Positions 1-5,760 of a stretch of DNA of 8,116 nt are shown one piece after another. The DNA comes from Clostridia bacterium (GTDB lineage: Bacteria > Bacillota > Clostridia > Christensenellales > Borkfalkiaceae), in the NCBI GenBank assembly GCA_900767815.1, contig CAAGAM010000098.1, forward strand, positions 1 to 8,116, given 5' to 3'. Under the pieces are notes generated by a model. The model was not told where the DNA came from. It did not search any database and saw only the letters and a program-made list of their open reading frames with translations. The position numbers were made by a program, and so were the translations under genes. Within the stretch, counting starts at the first letter, position 1, and each line of letters begins with the position of its first letter.

Positions 1-139
1 AAAAATCCTTTTTGTGCAATCGTTAAAGGCTTGCGACTTTTCAAAGCGAGTGAAGAACAAATCCCTACGGCGATGAGCGAAGAAACAACAAAAAGGGTAA
101 ACTACCATAAAAAAGGCGATTTACCCCTGTTTTCCATAG
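1..139. other. Window-edge stretch without a supported gene
   Basis: This segment lies downstream of the minus-strand tRNA and its terminator. Frame 1 is open on the plus strand from the edge into the tRNA, but it has no recognisable protein and runs through an antisense tRNA, so it is not called. A short minus-strand frame starting near 109 runs off the left edge for about 36 codons with no recognised domain and no clear ribosome site. The only structure seen is the weak inverted repeat at 95-126, listed separately. Confidence 0.4.
91..126 (-). terminator. Possible second weak terminator downstream of tRNA-Arg
   Basis: GGGTAAA at 95-101 is complementary to TTTACCC at 120-126, a 7-bp stem with an 18-nt loop. 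Read on the minus strand the stem is followed by a run of T (complement of 91-94). It would back up the stronger terminator at 140-188. The long loop makes it weak. Confidence 0.3.
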
Positions 140-188
140 AAAAAGACACACTCAATGGAGTTTTGTACGCTCCTTTTGAGTGTGTCTT
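140..188 (-). terminator. Intrinsic terminator of tRNA-Arg
   Basis: The arms at 143-155 and 176-188 form a perfect 13-bp stem (AAGACACACTCAA against its complement). A further GGAG/CTCC pairing (157-160 with 170-173) lies inside the loop. On the minus strand the stem ends in TTTTT (complement of 140-144). It starts only two bases after the CCA end of the tRNA, so it is the natural end of that transcript. Confidence 0.85.
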
Positions 189-190
189 GA

Positions 191-267
191 TGGTGTGCCT
201 GACAGGATTCGAACCTGCAACCGTCAGAATCGGAATCTGAAACTCTATCCAATTGCGCTACAGGCAC
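191..267 (-). tRNA. tRNA-Arg, anticodon CCG
   Basis: A complete cloverleaf reads on the minus strand. The acceptor stem is GTGCCTG (267-261) paired with CAGGCAC (201-195), followed by an unpaired A and an encoded CCA (193-191). The anticodon stem TCAGA/TCTGA holds loop TTCCGAT with anticodon CCG (233-231), which decodes CGG for arginine. The T arm has the TTCGAAT loop. The D arm GCGC/GAGT contains one G-A mismatch and one G-T pair, a slight irregularity. A terminator follows directly, so this is a single-tRNA unit. The likely promoter lies well upstream at 438-466. Confidence 0.95.
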
Positions 268-437
268 ATAAAGAAAATTTCGGGTGTGTTTTGTCGTTTG
301 CGTCGGTTTGCTTTTTGAATTGCCGAAGCCGATTTAAAAATTTTCGGCAAAATTACAGACTGAAATTCTCAAAAAATAATTCTCCGTATCGCAAAAATCT
401 TTTCGTCGTATCGTAATAAATCTTCGCGACACTTAAG

Positions 438-466
438 ATTATATATTTTTTTAAAAGTTTTGGCAA
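438..466 (-). promoter_or_regulatory. Promoter facing tRNA-Arg
   Basis: On the minus strand a -35 box TTGCCA (466-461) and a perfect -10 box TATAAT (443-438) are separated by 17 bp. Transcription would start near 431, giving a 5' leader of about 164 nt before the tRNA. I found no better promoter closer to the tRNA. The assignment to the tRNA is inference. Confidence 0.5.
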
Positions 467-494
467 GCGGTAAGCCCCCTTGTTTTAAAAATAA

Positions 495-523
495 TTGACT
501 TTATTTTTCTATTATTATACAAT
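495..523 (+). promoter_or_regulatory. mnmA promoter
   Basis: TTGACT (495-500), a 17-bp spacer and TACAAT (518-523) match the housekeeping sigma consensus closely. Transcription would start near 530, inside the palindrome at 522-535, leaving a leader of about 45 nt with the GGGAG ribosome site before the mnmA start codon. Confidence 0.75.
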
Positions 524-535
524 ATACGCGTATAT
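522..535. promoter_or_regulatory. 14-bp palindrome at the mnmA transcription start (possible operator)
   Basis: ATATACGCGTATAT is a perfect 14-bp palindrome. It overlaps the last two bases of the -10 box and covers the expected start point, a usual place for a repressor operator. No known regulator is recognised from the sequence; in an AT-rich gap it could also be chance. Confidence 0.35.
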
Positions 536-574
536 ACGCCCGTTTTGTCGGGTTATGCTTCGGGAGTTAAAGTT

Positions 575-1654
575 ATGGCAAAGGAAACCGTAGTTATCGG
601 AATGAGCGGAGGAGTGGACAGCTCCGTTGCTGCGCTTTTATTGAAAGAACAGGGTTATAACGTCATCGGTCTTTTTATGAAAAATTGGGAGGACGACGAC
701 GTTGACGGGTGTTGCACCGCTGACGACGATTACGCCGACGTGCGCAGAGTATGCTCGAAGCTCGATATTCCGTATTACGGGGTAAACTTCGCAAAAGAAT
801 ACATGGACAGGGTTTTTTCTTATTTCCTCGAGGAATATAAACGCGGAAGAACTCCTAACCCCGACGTTTTATGTAACCGCGAAATAAAATTCGGACCGTT
901 TAAGGAATACGCCATGCAGCTCGGCGCGGATTACATCGCCACGGGGCATTATTGCGGAATCCGCCACGACGGCGACGTTCATTATCTTTTAAAAGCCAAA
1001 GATCAGAACAAGGATCAGACCTACTTTTTGAATCAGCTTTCGCAAAGCCAGCTTGCAAACGTGCTTTTCCCGCTTGCGGATTTCCCTAAACCCGAGGTGA
1101 GGAAAATCGCCGAGGAAAACGGGCTTGCCACCGCCGAAAAGAAGGACAGCACGGGAATATGTTTCATCGGCGAACGCAAATTCAGACAGTTTCTGATGAA
1201 CTACATTCCCGCAAAAAAAGGCGAAATAAAAACTTACGACGGCAGAACGCTCGGCGAGCATTACGGGCTTATGTATTACACTATAGGTCAGAGGCGCGGA
1301 CTCGATATCGGCGGACAGGCGGGCGACGCGGGGCGTTGGTTCGTTGTGGAAAAGGATATTAAAAACAATATTTTATACGTCGCTCACGGTGCGGAAGACA
1401 GACTGTATTCCAAAGGTTTATATATGAAAGAATGCAATTGGATACCTTCCGAGCCTATAAACAAAGATTTTAAGTGTAAAGCGAAATTCCGCTATCGTCA
1501 GGAAGAACAGGGGGTTACGGTGCATATAGGCGACGGCGGGATAACCGTGGATTTCGACGAAAAACAGCGCGCCATAACCGAAGGACAGTTCTGCGTATTT
1601 TACGACGACGAGAAGTGCCTCGGCGGCGGAATAATAGAAAAGGCAATCTTCTGA
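575..1654 (+). CDS. mnmA: tRNA-specific 2-thiouridylase MnmA
   Basis: MnmA adds the 2-thio group to wobble uridine 34 of tRNA-Lys, -Glu and -Gln in the cytosol, using ATP and sulfur relayed from a cysteine desulfurase. The 359-residue product is of normal family length. The ATP-pyrophosphatase P-loop SGGVDSS is at residues 11-17. The two catalytic cysteines are present, C100 in NPDVLCN and C196 in DSTGICFIG. GHY (124-126) and DQTYFL (147-152) are further family motifs, followed by the C-terminal beta-barrel region. The frame is open from a TTG at 545, but ATG 575 is chosen because GGGAG (562-566) sits 8 nt upstream and MAKETVVIGMSGG is a standard N-terminus. It has its own promoter and is not in an operon with a desulfurase gene here. 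The function call is firm. Confidence 0.97.
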   Translation: MAKETVVIGMSGGVDSSVAALLLKEQGYNVIGLFMKNWEDDDVDGCCTADDDYADVRRVCSKLDIPYYGVNFAKEYMDRVFSYFLEEYKRGRTPNPDVLCNREIKFGPFKEYAMQLGADYIATGHYCGIRHDGDVHYLLKAKDQNKDQTYFLNQLSQSQLANVLFPLADFPKPEVRKIAEENGLATAEKKDSTGICFIGERKFRQFLMNYIPAKKGEIKTYDGRTLGEHYGLMYYTIGQRRGLDIGGQAGDAGRWFVVEKDIKNNILYVAHGAEDRLYSKGLYMKECNWIPSEPINKDFKCKAKFRYRQEEQGVTVHIGDGGITVDFDEKQRAITEGQFCVFYDDEKCLGGGIIEKAIF

Positions 1655-1661
1655 TTGCCTT
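1640..1661 (-). terminator. Terminator between mnmA and the convergent membrane-protein gene
   Basis: AAGGCAATC (1640-1648) and GATTGCCTT (1653-1661) form a perfect 9-bp stem with a 4-nt loop that includes the start of the mnmA stop codon. On the minus strand the stem is followed by TTT then CTATTATT, which suits ending the membrane-protein transcript. On the plus strand no T-tract follows, so mnmA may end at the weak CGGC/GCCG hairpin plus T6 at 1679-1699. Confidence 0.6.
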
Positions 1662-1673
1662 AAAAATTGCCGT

Positions 1674-1699
1674 TTAATCGGCTTATAGCCGCGTTTTTT
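1674..1699 (+). repeat. Short repeat with weak hairpin and T6, copy 1 (possible mnmA terminator)
   Basis: TTAATCGGCTTATAG is followed by CCGCG and TTTTTT. CGGC (1679-1682) can pair with GCCG (1688-1691) across loop TTATA just before the T-run. A closely similar element lies at 4567-4592, also at the 3' end of a plus-strand unit facing a convergent gene. It may be a minimal terminator or a dispersed repeat. Confidence 0.4.
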
Positions 1700-1703
1700 C
1701 AGT

Positions 1704-2492
1704 TTAATAACGTTTTTTGACGCGGTGAGAAAATTTATATGCCGCGTACATTATGCCCGCCGCGATTTCCGAAAAGGCGAGAACGTACAGCAATACGAAA
1801 ATCGGATAGGGGAAAGCGTTTAAAAACGGAACGAAGAAATTAAGCTTTATGTAAGGACCTATGAAAAACATATTCACTTTCTGCCCCGTGACGGCGGGCA
1901 GAACAAAGTTGAGAATTTCGGCTATGACGATAGTAACGGAAAACACGAAAAACGAGTTGCGATACAAAATCAAATCGTAATCTTTCGCATACGCGCAAAG
2001 AGCCGCAACGCCCGTAACTACCATAAGAACGTGATGGAGAAGAGATTGAAAAACTATCCCGAAACACGTTGTTTTCCCCACGACCGATTCGGGCGCGATC
2101 ATAACGAGAAGCCCCGCAAAAAGACAGTAAGTCGCGTTGAACGCGGAAATCGCGTCGTAAACCTTTCCTTTTTTCAAAATCGCCGCGATTACGTAAGTGT
2201 AAAGCGGCATCGAGCAGAACTGAAAGGGGAAATAGTACCAATTATATGAAGGGATATCTTTTGCAAAAGTGAGAATAAATTGTTTGTAAAGTTCGCCCGC
2301 CCACATCAAAGCCGCCGAAACGACGTAGCATGCGTTAAGCGTTTTTTTCGAGTCCTTTAACGAGAGGTAAACGACGAGCGCGATAAGCCCGAGCATCGCC
2401 GCGACGCATAAAAAATAAAACCAATCGTAAGGGCTTTGCCTCGGCGGGGTAGGTTTCGATATCGATTTTGCAAAAGCTATTATCTTCTCCAT
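1704..2492 (-). CDS. YwaF/TMEM164-like integral membrane protein
   Basis: This 262-residue protein has about seven hydrophobic helices (roughly 24-45, 53-73, 91-106, 118-134, 148-168, 178-200 and 226-252) and a basic C-terminus (HRVKKRY), so it should sit in the cytoplasmic membrane. The PFQFCSMPLY motif at 89-98 and the His pair at 153-154 fit the TIGR02206/YwaF group of bacterial membrane proteins, distantly related to eukaryotic TMEM164. A matching cysteine is thought to be catalytic in TMEM164; whether C93 acts likewise is unknown. No signal peptide is seen. ATG 2492 is the only sensible start, since the next Met is at residue 33 inside the first helix. It lacks a Shine-Dalgarno site, and the promoter at 2502-2530 places the RNA start about 3 nt before the ATG. 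It is divergent from the polymerase gene. The family call is moderate; the function is unknown. Confidence 0.75.
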   Translation of the reverse strand: MEKIIAFAKSISKPTPPRQSPYDWFYFLCVAAMLGLIALVVYLSLKDSKKTLNACYVVSAALMWAGELYKQFILTFAKDIPSYNWYYFPFQFCSMPLYTYVIAAILKKGKVYDAISAFNATYCLFAGLLVMIAPESVVGKTTCFGIVFQSLLHHVLMVVTGVAALCAYAKDYDLILYRNSFFVFSVTIVIAEILNFVLPAVTGQKVNMFFIGPYIKLNFFVPFLNAFPYPIFVLLYVLAFSEIAAGIMYAAYKFSHRVKKRY

Positions 2493-2501
2493 AACGATTA
2501 C

Positions 2502-2530
2502 ATTTTAATATAAATTGTCCGAATTGTCAA
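2502..2530 (-). promoter_or_regulatory. Promoter of the membrane-protein gene, predicted leaderless
   Basis: On the minus strand TTGACA (2530-2525, perfect -35) and TAAAAT (2507-2502) are separated by 17 bp. The expected start at about 2495 is 3 nt from ATG 2492, leaving no room for a ribosome-binding site, and none is present. AATTGTC occurs twice (2513-2519 and 2522-2528) across the spacer and -35 box. Confidence 0.7.
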
Positions 2531-2557
2531 CTTTCATCGGGTTATCGTTTGTCGCTA

Positions 2558-2586
2558 TTGATTTTATTGCTTAAATGTGGTATACT
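2558..2586 (+). promoter_or_regulatory. Promoter of the polymerase/YolD operon, predicted leaderless
   Basis: TTGATT (2558-2563), a 17-bp spacer and TATACT (2581-2586) with an extended TGG before the -10 box form a strong promoter. The expected start is at about 2593, which is the A of the ATG. The sequence just before the ATG (TTAAAGC) has no Shine-Dalgarno site. No GAAC-N4-GTTC LexA-type box is seen in the gap. Confidence 0.7.
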
Positions 2587-2592
2587 TAAAGC

Positions 2593-4113
2593 ATGAACGA
2601 AGCCGGAAAGAAAAACAGAATATACGCCGCGATAGATCTGAAATCTTTTTTCGCGTCGGCTGAGTGCGTTCAAAGAGGACTCGACCCGCTCGGCGTTAAT
2701 CTTGTCGTTGCGGACAGCTCGAGAACGGAAAAGACCATTTGTCTCGCCGTGTCGCCCGCGCTCAAAGCATACGGAATCCCCGGCAGGGCGAGGCTTTTCG
2801 AAGTCGTCCGAAAAGTTCGCGACGTAAACAGGCAGAGAAGAAAAAACGCGCCGAACGGCACGTTCAAGGGTAAATCTTTTGTCGACGAGGAACTTAAAAA
2901 CGATCCCGCGCTTGAAGTCGGGTATATCGTAGCCGTTCCGAGAATGGGCAAATACGTCGAAACGAGCAGAAAAATTTATGAAATTTACAAACAATACGTC
3001 TCCGAGGACGATATAATCGTCTATTCGATAGACGAGGTGTTTATCGATCTCACCGATTACCTTAAAATTTACAAGCTCACCGCAAGAGATCTCGTGATGA
3101 AGATGATTAAGCATATTTTGTCCGAAACGGGGATTACGGCTACGGCGGGGATAGGCACCAACTTATATCTGTGCAAAATCGCAATGGACGTCGAAGCGAA
3201 AAAGATTCCGCCCGACGAAAACGGAGTGAGAATCGCCGAACTCGACGAAATTTCATACAGAAAAAAGCTTTGGGATCACAAGCCGATAACCGATTTCTGG
3301 CGTGTGGGCGCGGGCTATGCCGAAAGGCTTGCGGCGCAGGGGCTTCGCACGATGGGCGATATTGCGAGATGTTCGCTCGGCAGTCAGTCCGATTATTATA
3401 ACGAGGAACTTTTGTTTAAGATTTTCGGGGTAAACGCGGAACTTCTCATCGATCATGCCTGGGGCTACGAACCTTGCACGATAAAGGACGTCAAAGCGTA
3501 TAAACCGAGCGTGAACAGCCTTTCTTCCGGGCAGGTTCTGCAGGAACCGTACCCGTTTGAAAAGGCTCGGCTCATCGTCAAGGAAATGGCGGATTTTCTT
3601 GCCATGGATTTGTTTGAAAAGCGGCTTGTTACAAATCAGATAGTTATAGATATCGTTTACGACGCGGAAAATCTTTCCCGACCCGAAATAAATTATAACG
3701 GAGAAGTTAAAGAGGACAGATACGGCAGAAAAATGCCCGCGGCTGCTCACGGTTCGCATAATTTAGGAAAATTCACGTCGTCAACCGCCGTTTTAGTCGA
3801 GGAATTCGACAAGCTTTTCCGCAAAACGGCTAATCATGATTTACTTGTGAGAAAACTTAATCTTTGCGCCTCTTTTACGCTCGACGAAAAGACGGCGGCG
3901 GAAAATCGGGCGGCGGAGCAGATTTCTTTTTTCGACGACGCGAGCGCGACCGCTTCGGAAGAGGAAAAGACGGCGAAAGAACGCAAACGGCAGGAAGCCG
4001 TGCTTGAAATAAGGAAGAAATACGGCAAAAACGCCATGCTTAAAGGAATGAATTTCGAGCAGGGCGCGACGGGCAAATCGAGAAACAAACAGATCGGAGG
4101 TCATAAGGAATGA
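2593..4113 (+). CDS. Y-family DNA polymerase (UmuC/UvrX-like translesion polymerase)
   Basis: Y-family polymerases copy past damaged template bases with low fidelity and act at the replication fork through the sliding clamp. The 506-residue protein opens with IYAAIDLKSFFASAEC; D15 is a catalytic metal ligand and F20 the probable steric gate against ribonucleotides. The second catalytic motif YSIDEVF has D147 and E148. Fingers/palm, thumb with helix-hairpin-helix-like segment, and little-finger regions follow. QISFF at 443-447 fits a clamp-binding motif, and the tail KNAMLKGMNFEQGAT...QIGGHK is typical of Firmicute UmuC-like enzymes. It is longer than E. coli UmuC (about 420 residues), mainly from a charged linker near 448-475. 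ATG 2593 is supported by the conserved N-terminus although it lacks a ribosome site. The downstream YolD-type gene overlaps by ATGA. Expression on DNA damage is expected from the family but no LexA box is visible. Confidence 0.93.
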   Translation: MNEAGKKNRIYAAIDLKSFFASAECVQRGLDPLGVNLVVADSSRTEKTICLAVSPALKAYGIPGRARLFEVVRKVRDVNRQRRKNAPNGTFKGKSFVDEELKNDPALEVGYIVAVPRMGKYVETSRKIYEIYKQYVSEDDIIVYSIDEVFIDLTDYLKIYKLTARDLVMKMIKHILSETGITATAGIGTNLYLCKIAMDVEAKKIPPDENGVRIAELDEISYRKKLWDHKPITDFWRVGAGYAERLAAQGLRTMGDIARCSLGSQSDYYNEELLFKIFGVNAELLIDHAWGYEPCTIKDVKAYKPSVNSLSSGQVLQEPYPFEKARLIVKEMADFLAMDLFEKRLVTNQIVIDIVYDAENLSRPEINYNGEVKEDRYGRKMPAAAHGSHNLGKFTSSTAVLVEEFDKLFRKTANHDLLVRKLNLCASFTLDEKTAAENRAAEQISFFDDASATASEEEKTAKERKRQEAVLEIRKKYGKNAMLKGMNFEQGATGKSRNKQIGGHKE

Positions 4114-4514
4114 CGGGTAAATACGATGATATAGTCAATCTTCCGCGCCCCGAGTCGAGAAAGCCGAAAATGCCGATTATCGACCGCGCGGCGCAGTTCG
4201 CTCCGTTTGCCGCCTTAACGAAATTCGGCGAAGAGATAAAGGAAAGCAACCGAAAAACAGCCGAGCGGATTTATTACGACGACGAATATATGGAAGAACT
4301 CGACAACGCGCTTTCGGAAATCGAGGTCGGAATTTCAGCGCGCCCCAACGTGTCTGTTACCTATTTCGTGCGGGACGAAAGAAAGGCGGGCGGGGCTTTG
4401 CGCGACGTTACGGGAAGAGTTAAAAAGGTGGACAGAGATAACGCGAAAATAATTTTCGAAAACGGCGAGGTTGTCCCGATGAGGGATATAACACGGATAA
4501 AGCCGATAGATTAA
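4110..4514 (+). CDS. YolD-like protein, partner of the Y-family polymerase
   Basis: This 134-residue soluble protein carries the YolD hallmark: KYDDIVNLPRP near the N-terminus and IDRAAQFAPFAAL at 24-35. YolD proteins are commonly encoded beside Y-family polymerases in Bacillota (uvrX/yolD type) and have been proposed to play a UmuD-like accessory role; the molecular role is not established. The C-terminal part, GRVKKVDRDNAKIIFENGEVVPMRDITRI (about 102-130), looks like a small beta-barrel. The start overlaps the polymerase stop by 4 bp (ATGA), and GGAGG at 4096-4100 lies 9 nt upstream, so translation is coupled but also has its own strong ribosome site. That contrasts with the leaderless first gene. 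The operon ends at the terminator at 4515-4565. Confidence 0.88.
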   Translation: MTGKYDDIVNLPRPESRKPKMPIIDRAAQFAPFAALTKFGEEIKESNRKTAERIYYDDEYMEELDNALSEIEVGISARPNVSVTYFVRDERKAGGALRDVTGRVKKVDRDNAKIIFENGEVVPMRDITRIKPID

Positions 4515-4565
4515 ACGTAAAACGCGGGCGGGAGCTTTCATGCTCCCGCCCGCATGGTTTTACGT
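4515..4565. terminator. Strong, probably bidirectional terminator between convergent genes
   Basis: GCGGGCGGGAGC (4524-4535) and its complement (4542-4553) form a perfect 12-bp GC-rich stem with loop TTTCAT. An outer pairing ACGTAAAA (4515-4522) with TTTTACGT (4558-4565) adds 8 bp around a small bulge and supplies T4 tracts on both strands. It begins right after the YolD-type stop codon and faces the end of the minus-strand carbamoyltransferase-like gene. Confidence 0.9.
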
Positions 4566-4566
4566 G

Positions 4567-4592
4567 TTAATCGACTTATAGACCGATTTTTT
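4567..4592 (+). repeat. Short repeat with T6, copy 2
   Basis: TTAATCGACTTATAG followed by ACCGA and TTTTTT matches the element at 1674-1699 at 14 of the first 15 bases, then shares CCG and a T6 run. It lies just beyond the strong terminator, again between convergent genes. Here the short stem is imperfect, so it is less convincing as a terminator than copy 1. Confidence 0.4.
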
Positions 4593-4632
4593 AAACGTAA
4601 TCAATCACAAAACAGTTAATTTTTTTTACTGC

Positions 4633-5544
4633 TTAGTCCGCCTTGTTTACCAAAAGAGACATAACCGCCATGTCGATGAGGGGAAGATATTCCGCTTCTT
4701 TAAGCCCCGCAAAACGAGGGGAAGAGATCACTTCTTCCGATAAAATTCCGTCGGGGTCGACGGGGAGGGTGTGAAGCACGGTCACGTCGGGTTTCGCGAA
4801 AGACAAAACGTCGTTCGTTATGTCGAAGCGGTGAGACAATCCGTCGTCCGAAACGAAAATCACGTCCGCGCCCTTAACTCCGCCGCGAACGTCGGAAGTG
4901 ACGTTAACGTCTCCGAACTGGCGGCAATAGCCGTAAATTTCGGGCGACGGTTTAAGCTCCTCGGGGCAGACGAAGGTGATTTCGAATCCGCAATTCGCAA
5001 ATCCGTATGCAATCGATTCGGCATAGGCGGCAGGATCGCCGAAGAAGGTTATTTTAAGGTCGGAAAGCTTGCCTTTTTCCTTCCACACCGTGTATAATGC
5101 GGCAAGAGCTTCGAGCGGTCCGCTTTTCGGATTGCCGTTAACGATGGGAATGTTGACCGACTTTTCTATGTGTTCCGCGTCGGTAAGCTCGGCGGTCTGA
5201 ACGACGATTACGTCCATTCCGTAGTTCGCGAGGGCTTCTAACGAAAGTTTGTCTTTTATAAGCAGTTCGAGTTCGCTTCCGTGCAAAGTGGAAACGACGG
5301 GCGACCCCTGAAGCATGGATACGGCGATTTCGAAGGCTATCCTCGAGCGGGAAAACGAACGTTTGGTTATAAGAAGTGCGTATTTGTTTTTAAGATCGGT
5401 TGTTTTTTCGCCCGCCGATTTTTTCTGTTCCAGGCTGCGCGCTCTTAAAAGAATTTCGAAAATCTCCTCTTCGGTGTAGTTGGAAAGGGTTAAAAGGTGC
5501 TTTTTGTTCAATTTGCCCGAAGGCGTAAGTTTATTTATATCCAT
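4633..5544 (-). CDS. Divergent aspartate/ornithine carbamoyltransferase-family protein, probably not a classical OTC
   Basis: Length (303 residues), the N-terminal HLLTLSNYTEEEIFEIL and the C-terminal HTLPVDPDGILSEEVISSPRF fit the OTC/ATC fold with two Rossmann-like domains. The active-site motifs are changed. STRTR is FSRSR at 64-68 (both Arg kept, first Ser lost). The Arg ending the DxIVxR strand is Q116. HPxQ is GPLE at 142-145. GDxxNN is GDPAAY at 169-174. The substrate SMG loop region reads VSDDG at 231-235. HxLP (258-261) is kept. Most ligands of carbamoyl phosphate and of ornithine are therefore absent, suggesting a different substrate or a non-catalytic role; this is inference from motif alignment by eye. 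GGGAG (5557-5553) lies 8 nt before ATG 5544. The frame is intact, so it is not a decaying pseudogene. No arginine or pyrimidine genes are adjacent. Confidence 0.8.
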   Translation of the reverse strand: MDINKLTPSGKLNKKHLLTLSNYTEEEIFEILLRARSLEQKKSAGEKTTDLKNKYALLITKRSFSRSRIAFEIAVSMLQGSPVVSTLHGSELELLIKDKLSLEALANYGMDVIVVQTAELTDAEHIEKSVNIPIVNGNPKSGPLEALAALYTVWKEKGKLSDLKITFFGDPAAYAESIAYGFANCGFEITFVCPEELKPSPEIYGYCRQFGDVNVTSDVRGGVKGADVIFVSDDGLSHRFDITNDVLSFAKPDVTVLHTLPVDPDGILSEEVISSPRFAGLKEAEYLPLIDMAVMSLLVNKAD

Positions 5545-5594
5545 AATATAATCTCCCGTCGCGTTTTAGTCGTTACGTAAGCGTTTGTGGCATC

Positions 5595-5623
5595 ATTATA
5601 CCAGTAAAAGAGGAAAAATACAA
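5595..5623 (-). promoter_or_regulatory. Promoter of the carbamoyltransferase-like gene
   Basis: On the minus strand TTGTAT (5623-5618), a 17-bp spacer and TATAAT (5600-5595) with a TGG extension before the -10 box form a strong promoter. Transcription would start near 5588, leaving a 44-nt leader with GGGAG at 5557-5553. Confidence 0.75.
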
Positions 5624-5639
5624 GGGTTTTTAGGCAGAA

Positions 5640-5695
5640 TGTACAAAATTGATAAAGAAGCAGGGCAATTTTTGTTATAAATGCTATTGTACAAA
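5640..5695. repeat. Paired TGTACAAA boxes in the divergent control region
   Basis: TGTACAAA occurs at 5640-5647 and again at 5688-5695, the second inside the palindrome TTGTACAA (5687-5694) that forms the -35 box of the ATPase promoter. The copies are 48 bp apart. They may be regulator sites shared by the two divergent genes; no known regulator is recognised. Confidence 0.3.
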
Positions 5696-5715
5696 CGGGC
5701 AAAATGCGATATAAT
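5687..5715 (+). promoter_or_regulatory. Promoter of the ABC ATPase gene
   Basis: TTGTAC (5687-5692), a 17-bp spacer and a perfect TATAAT (5710-5715). Transcription would start near 5722, giving a leader of about 44 nt that contains a hairpin and a strong Shine-Dalgarno site. Confidence 0.8.
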
Positions 5716-5724
5716 ATAGTAGAA

Positions 5725-5760
5725 GAATTAAAAATTCGGTAACACCGAAAATTCAGGAGG
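5725..5760 (+). promoter_or_regulatory. Leader hairpin abutting the Shine-Dalgarno site of the ABC ATPase gene
   Basis: TTCGGT (5735-5740) and ACCGAA (5744-5749) pair across loop AAC, and GAATT (5725-5729) can pair with AATTC (5750-5754) outside them. AGGAGG (5755-5760) starts immediately after the stem, 5 nt before ATG 5766. The hairpin leaves the ribosome site free, so it could protect the 5' end of the mRNA or present the ribosome site. Confidence 0.5.

Larger units (their letters stand above)
268..574. other. AT-rich divergent intergenic region between tRNA-Arg and mnmA
   Basis: This gap of about 300 bases holds no convincing gene. It contains a minus-strand promoter (438-466) facing the tRNA, a plus-strand promoter (495-523) facing mnmA, a 14-bp palindrome at the mnmA transcription start, and an inverted repeat TTGCCGAA/TTCGGCAA (320-327 with 343-350, 15-nt loop). 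That repeat would lie in the 5' leader of the tRNA transcript. It has no T-tract on either strand and is not called as a terminator. Confidence 0.7.

Noticed and set aside
31..416. Two open frames crossing the tRNA on the plus strand
   Set aside because: They read CLTGFEPAT and VPDRIRTCN, the well-known spurious translations of antisense tRNA; there is no ribosome site and the tRNA is certain.
545..574. Upstream TTG start for mnmA
   Set aside because: The extra residues are not part of the MnmA family N-terminus, and the GGGAG ribosome site lies downstream of the TTG and correctly spaced for ATG 575.
2542..3114. Minus-strand frame of 190 codons opposite the polymerase start
   Set aside because: Overlaps the well-supported polymerase gene and the promoter region; low-complexity composition and no domain.
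4633..5544. Calling the gene argF (ornithine carbamoyltransferase)
   Set aside because: The fold fits, but the carbamoyl-phosphate and ornithine motifs are largely replaced, so the enzyme name is not supported.
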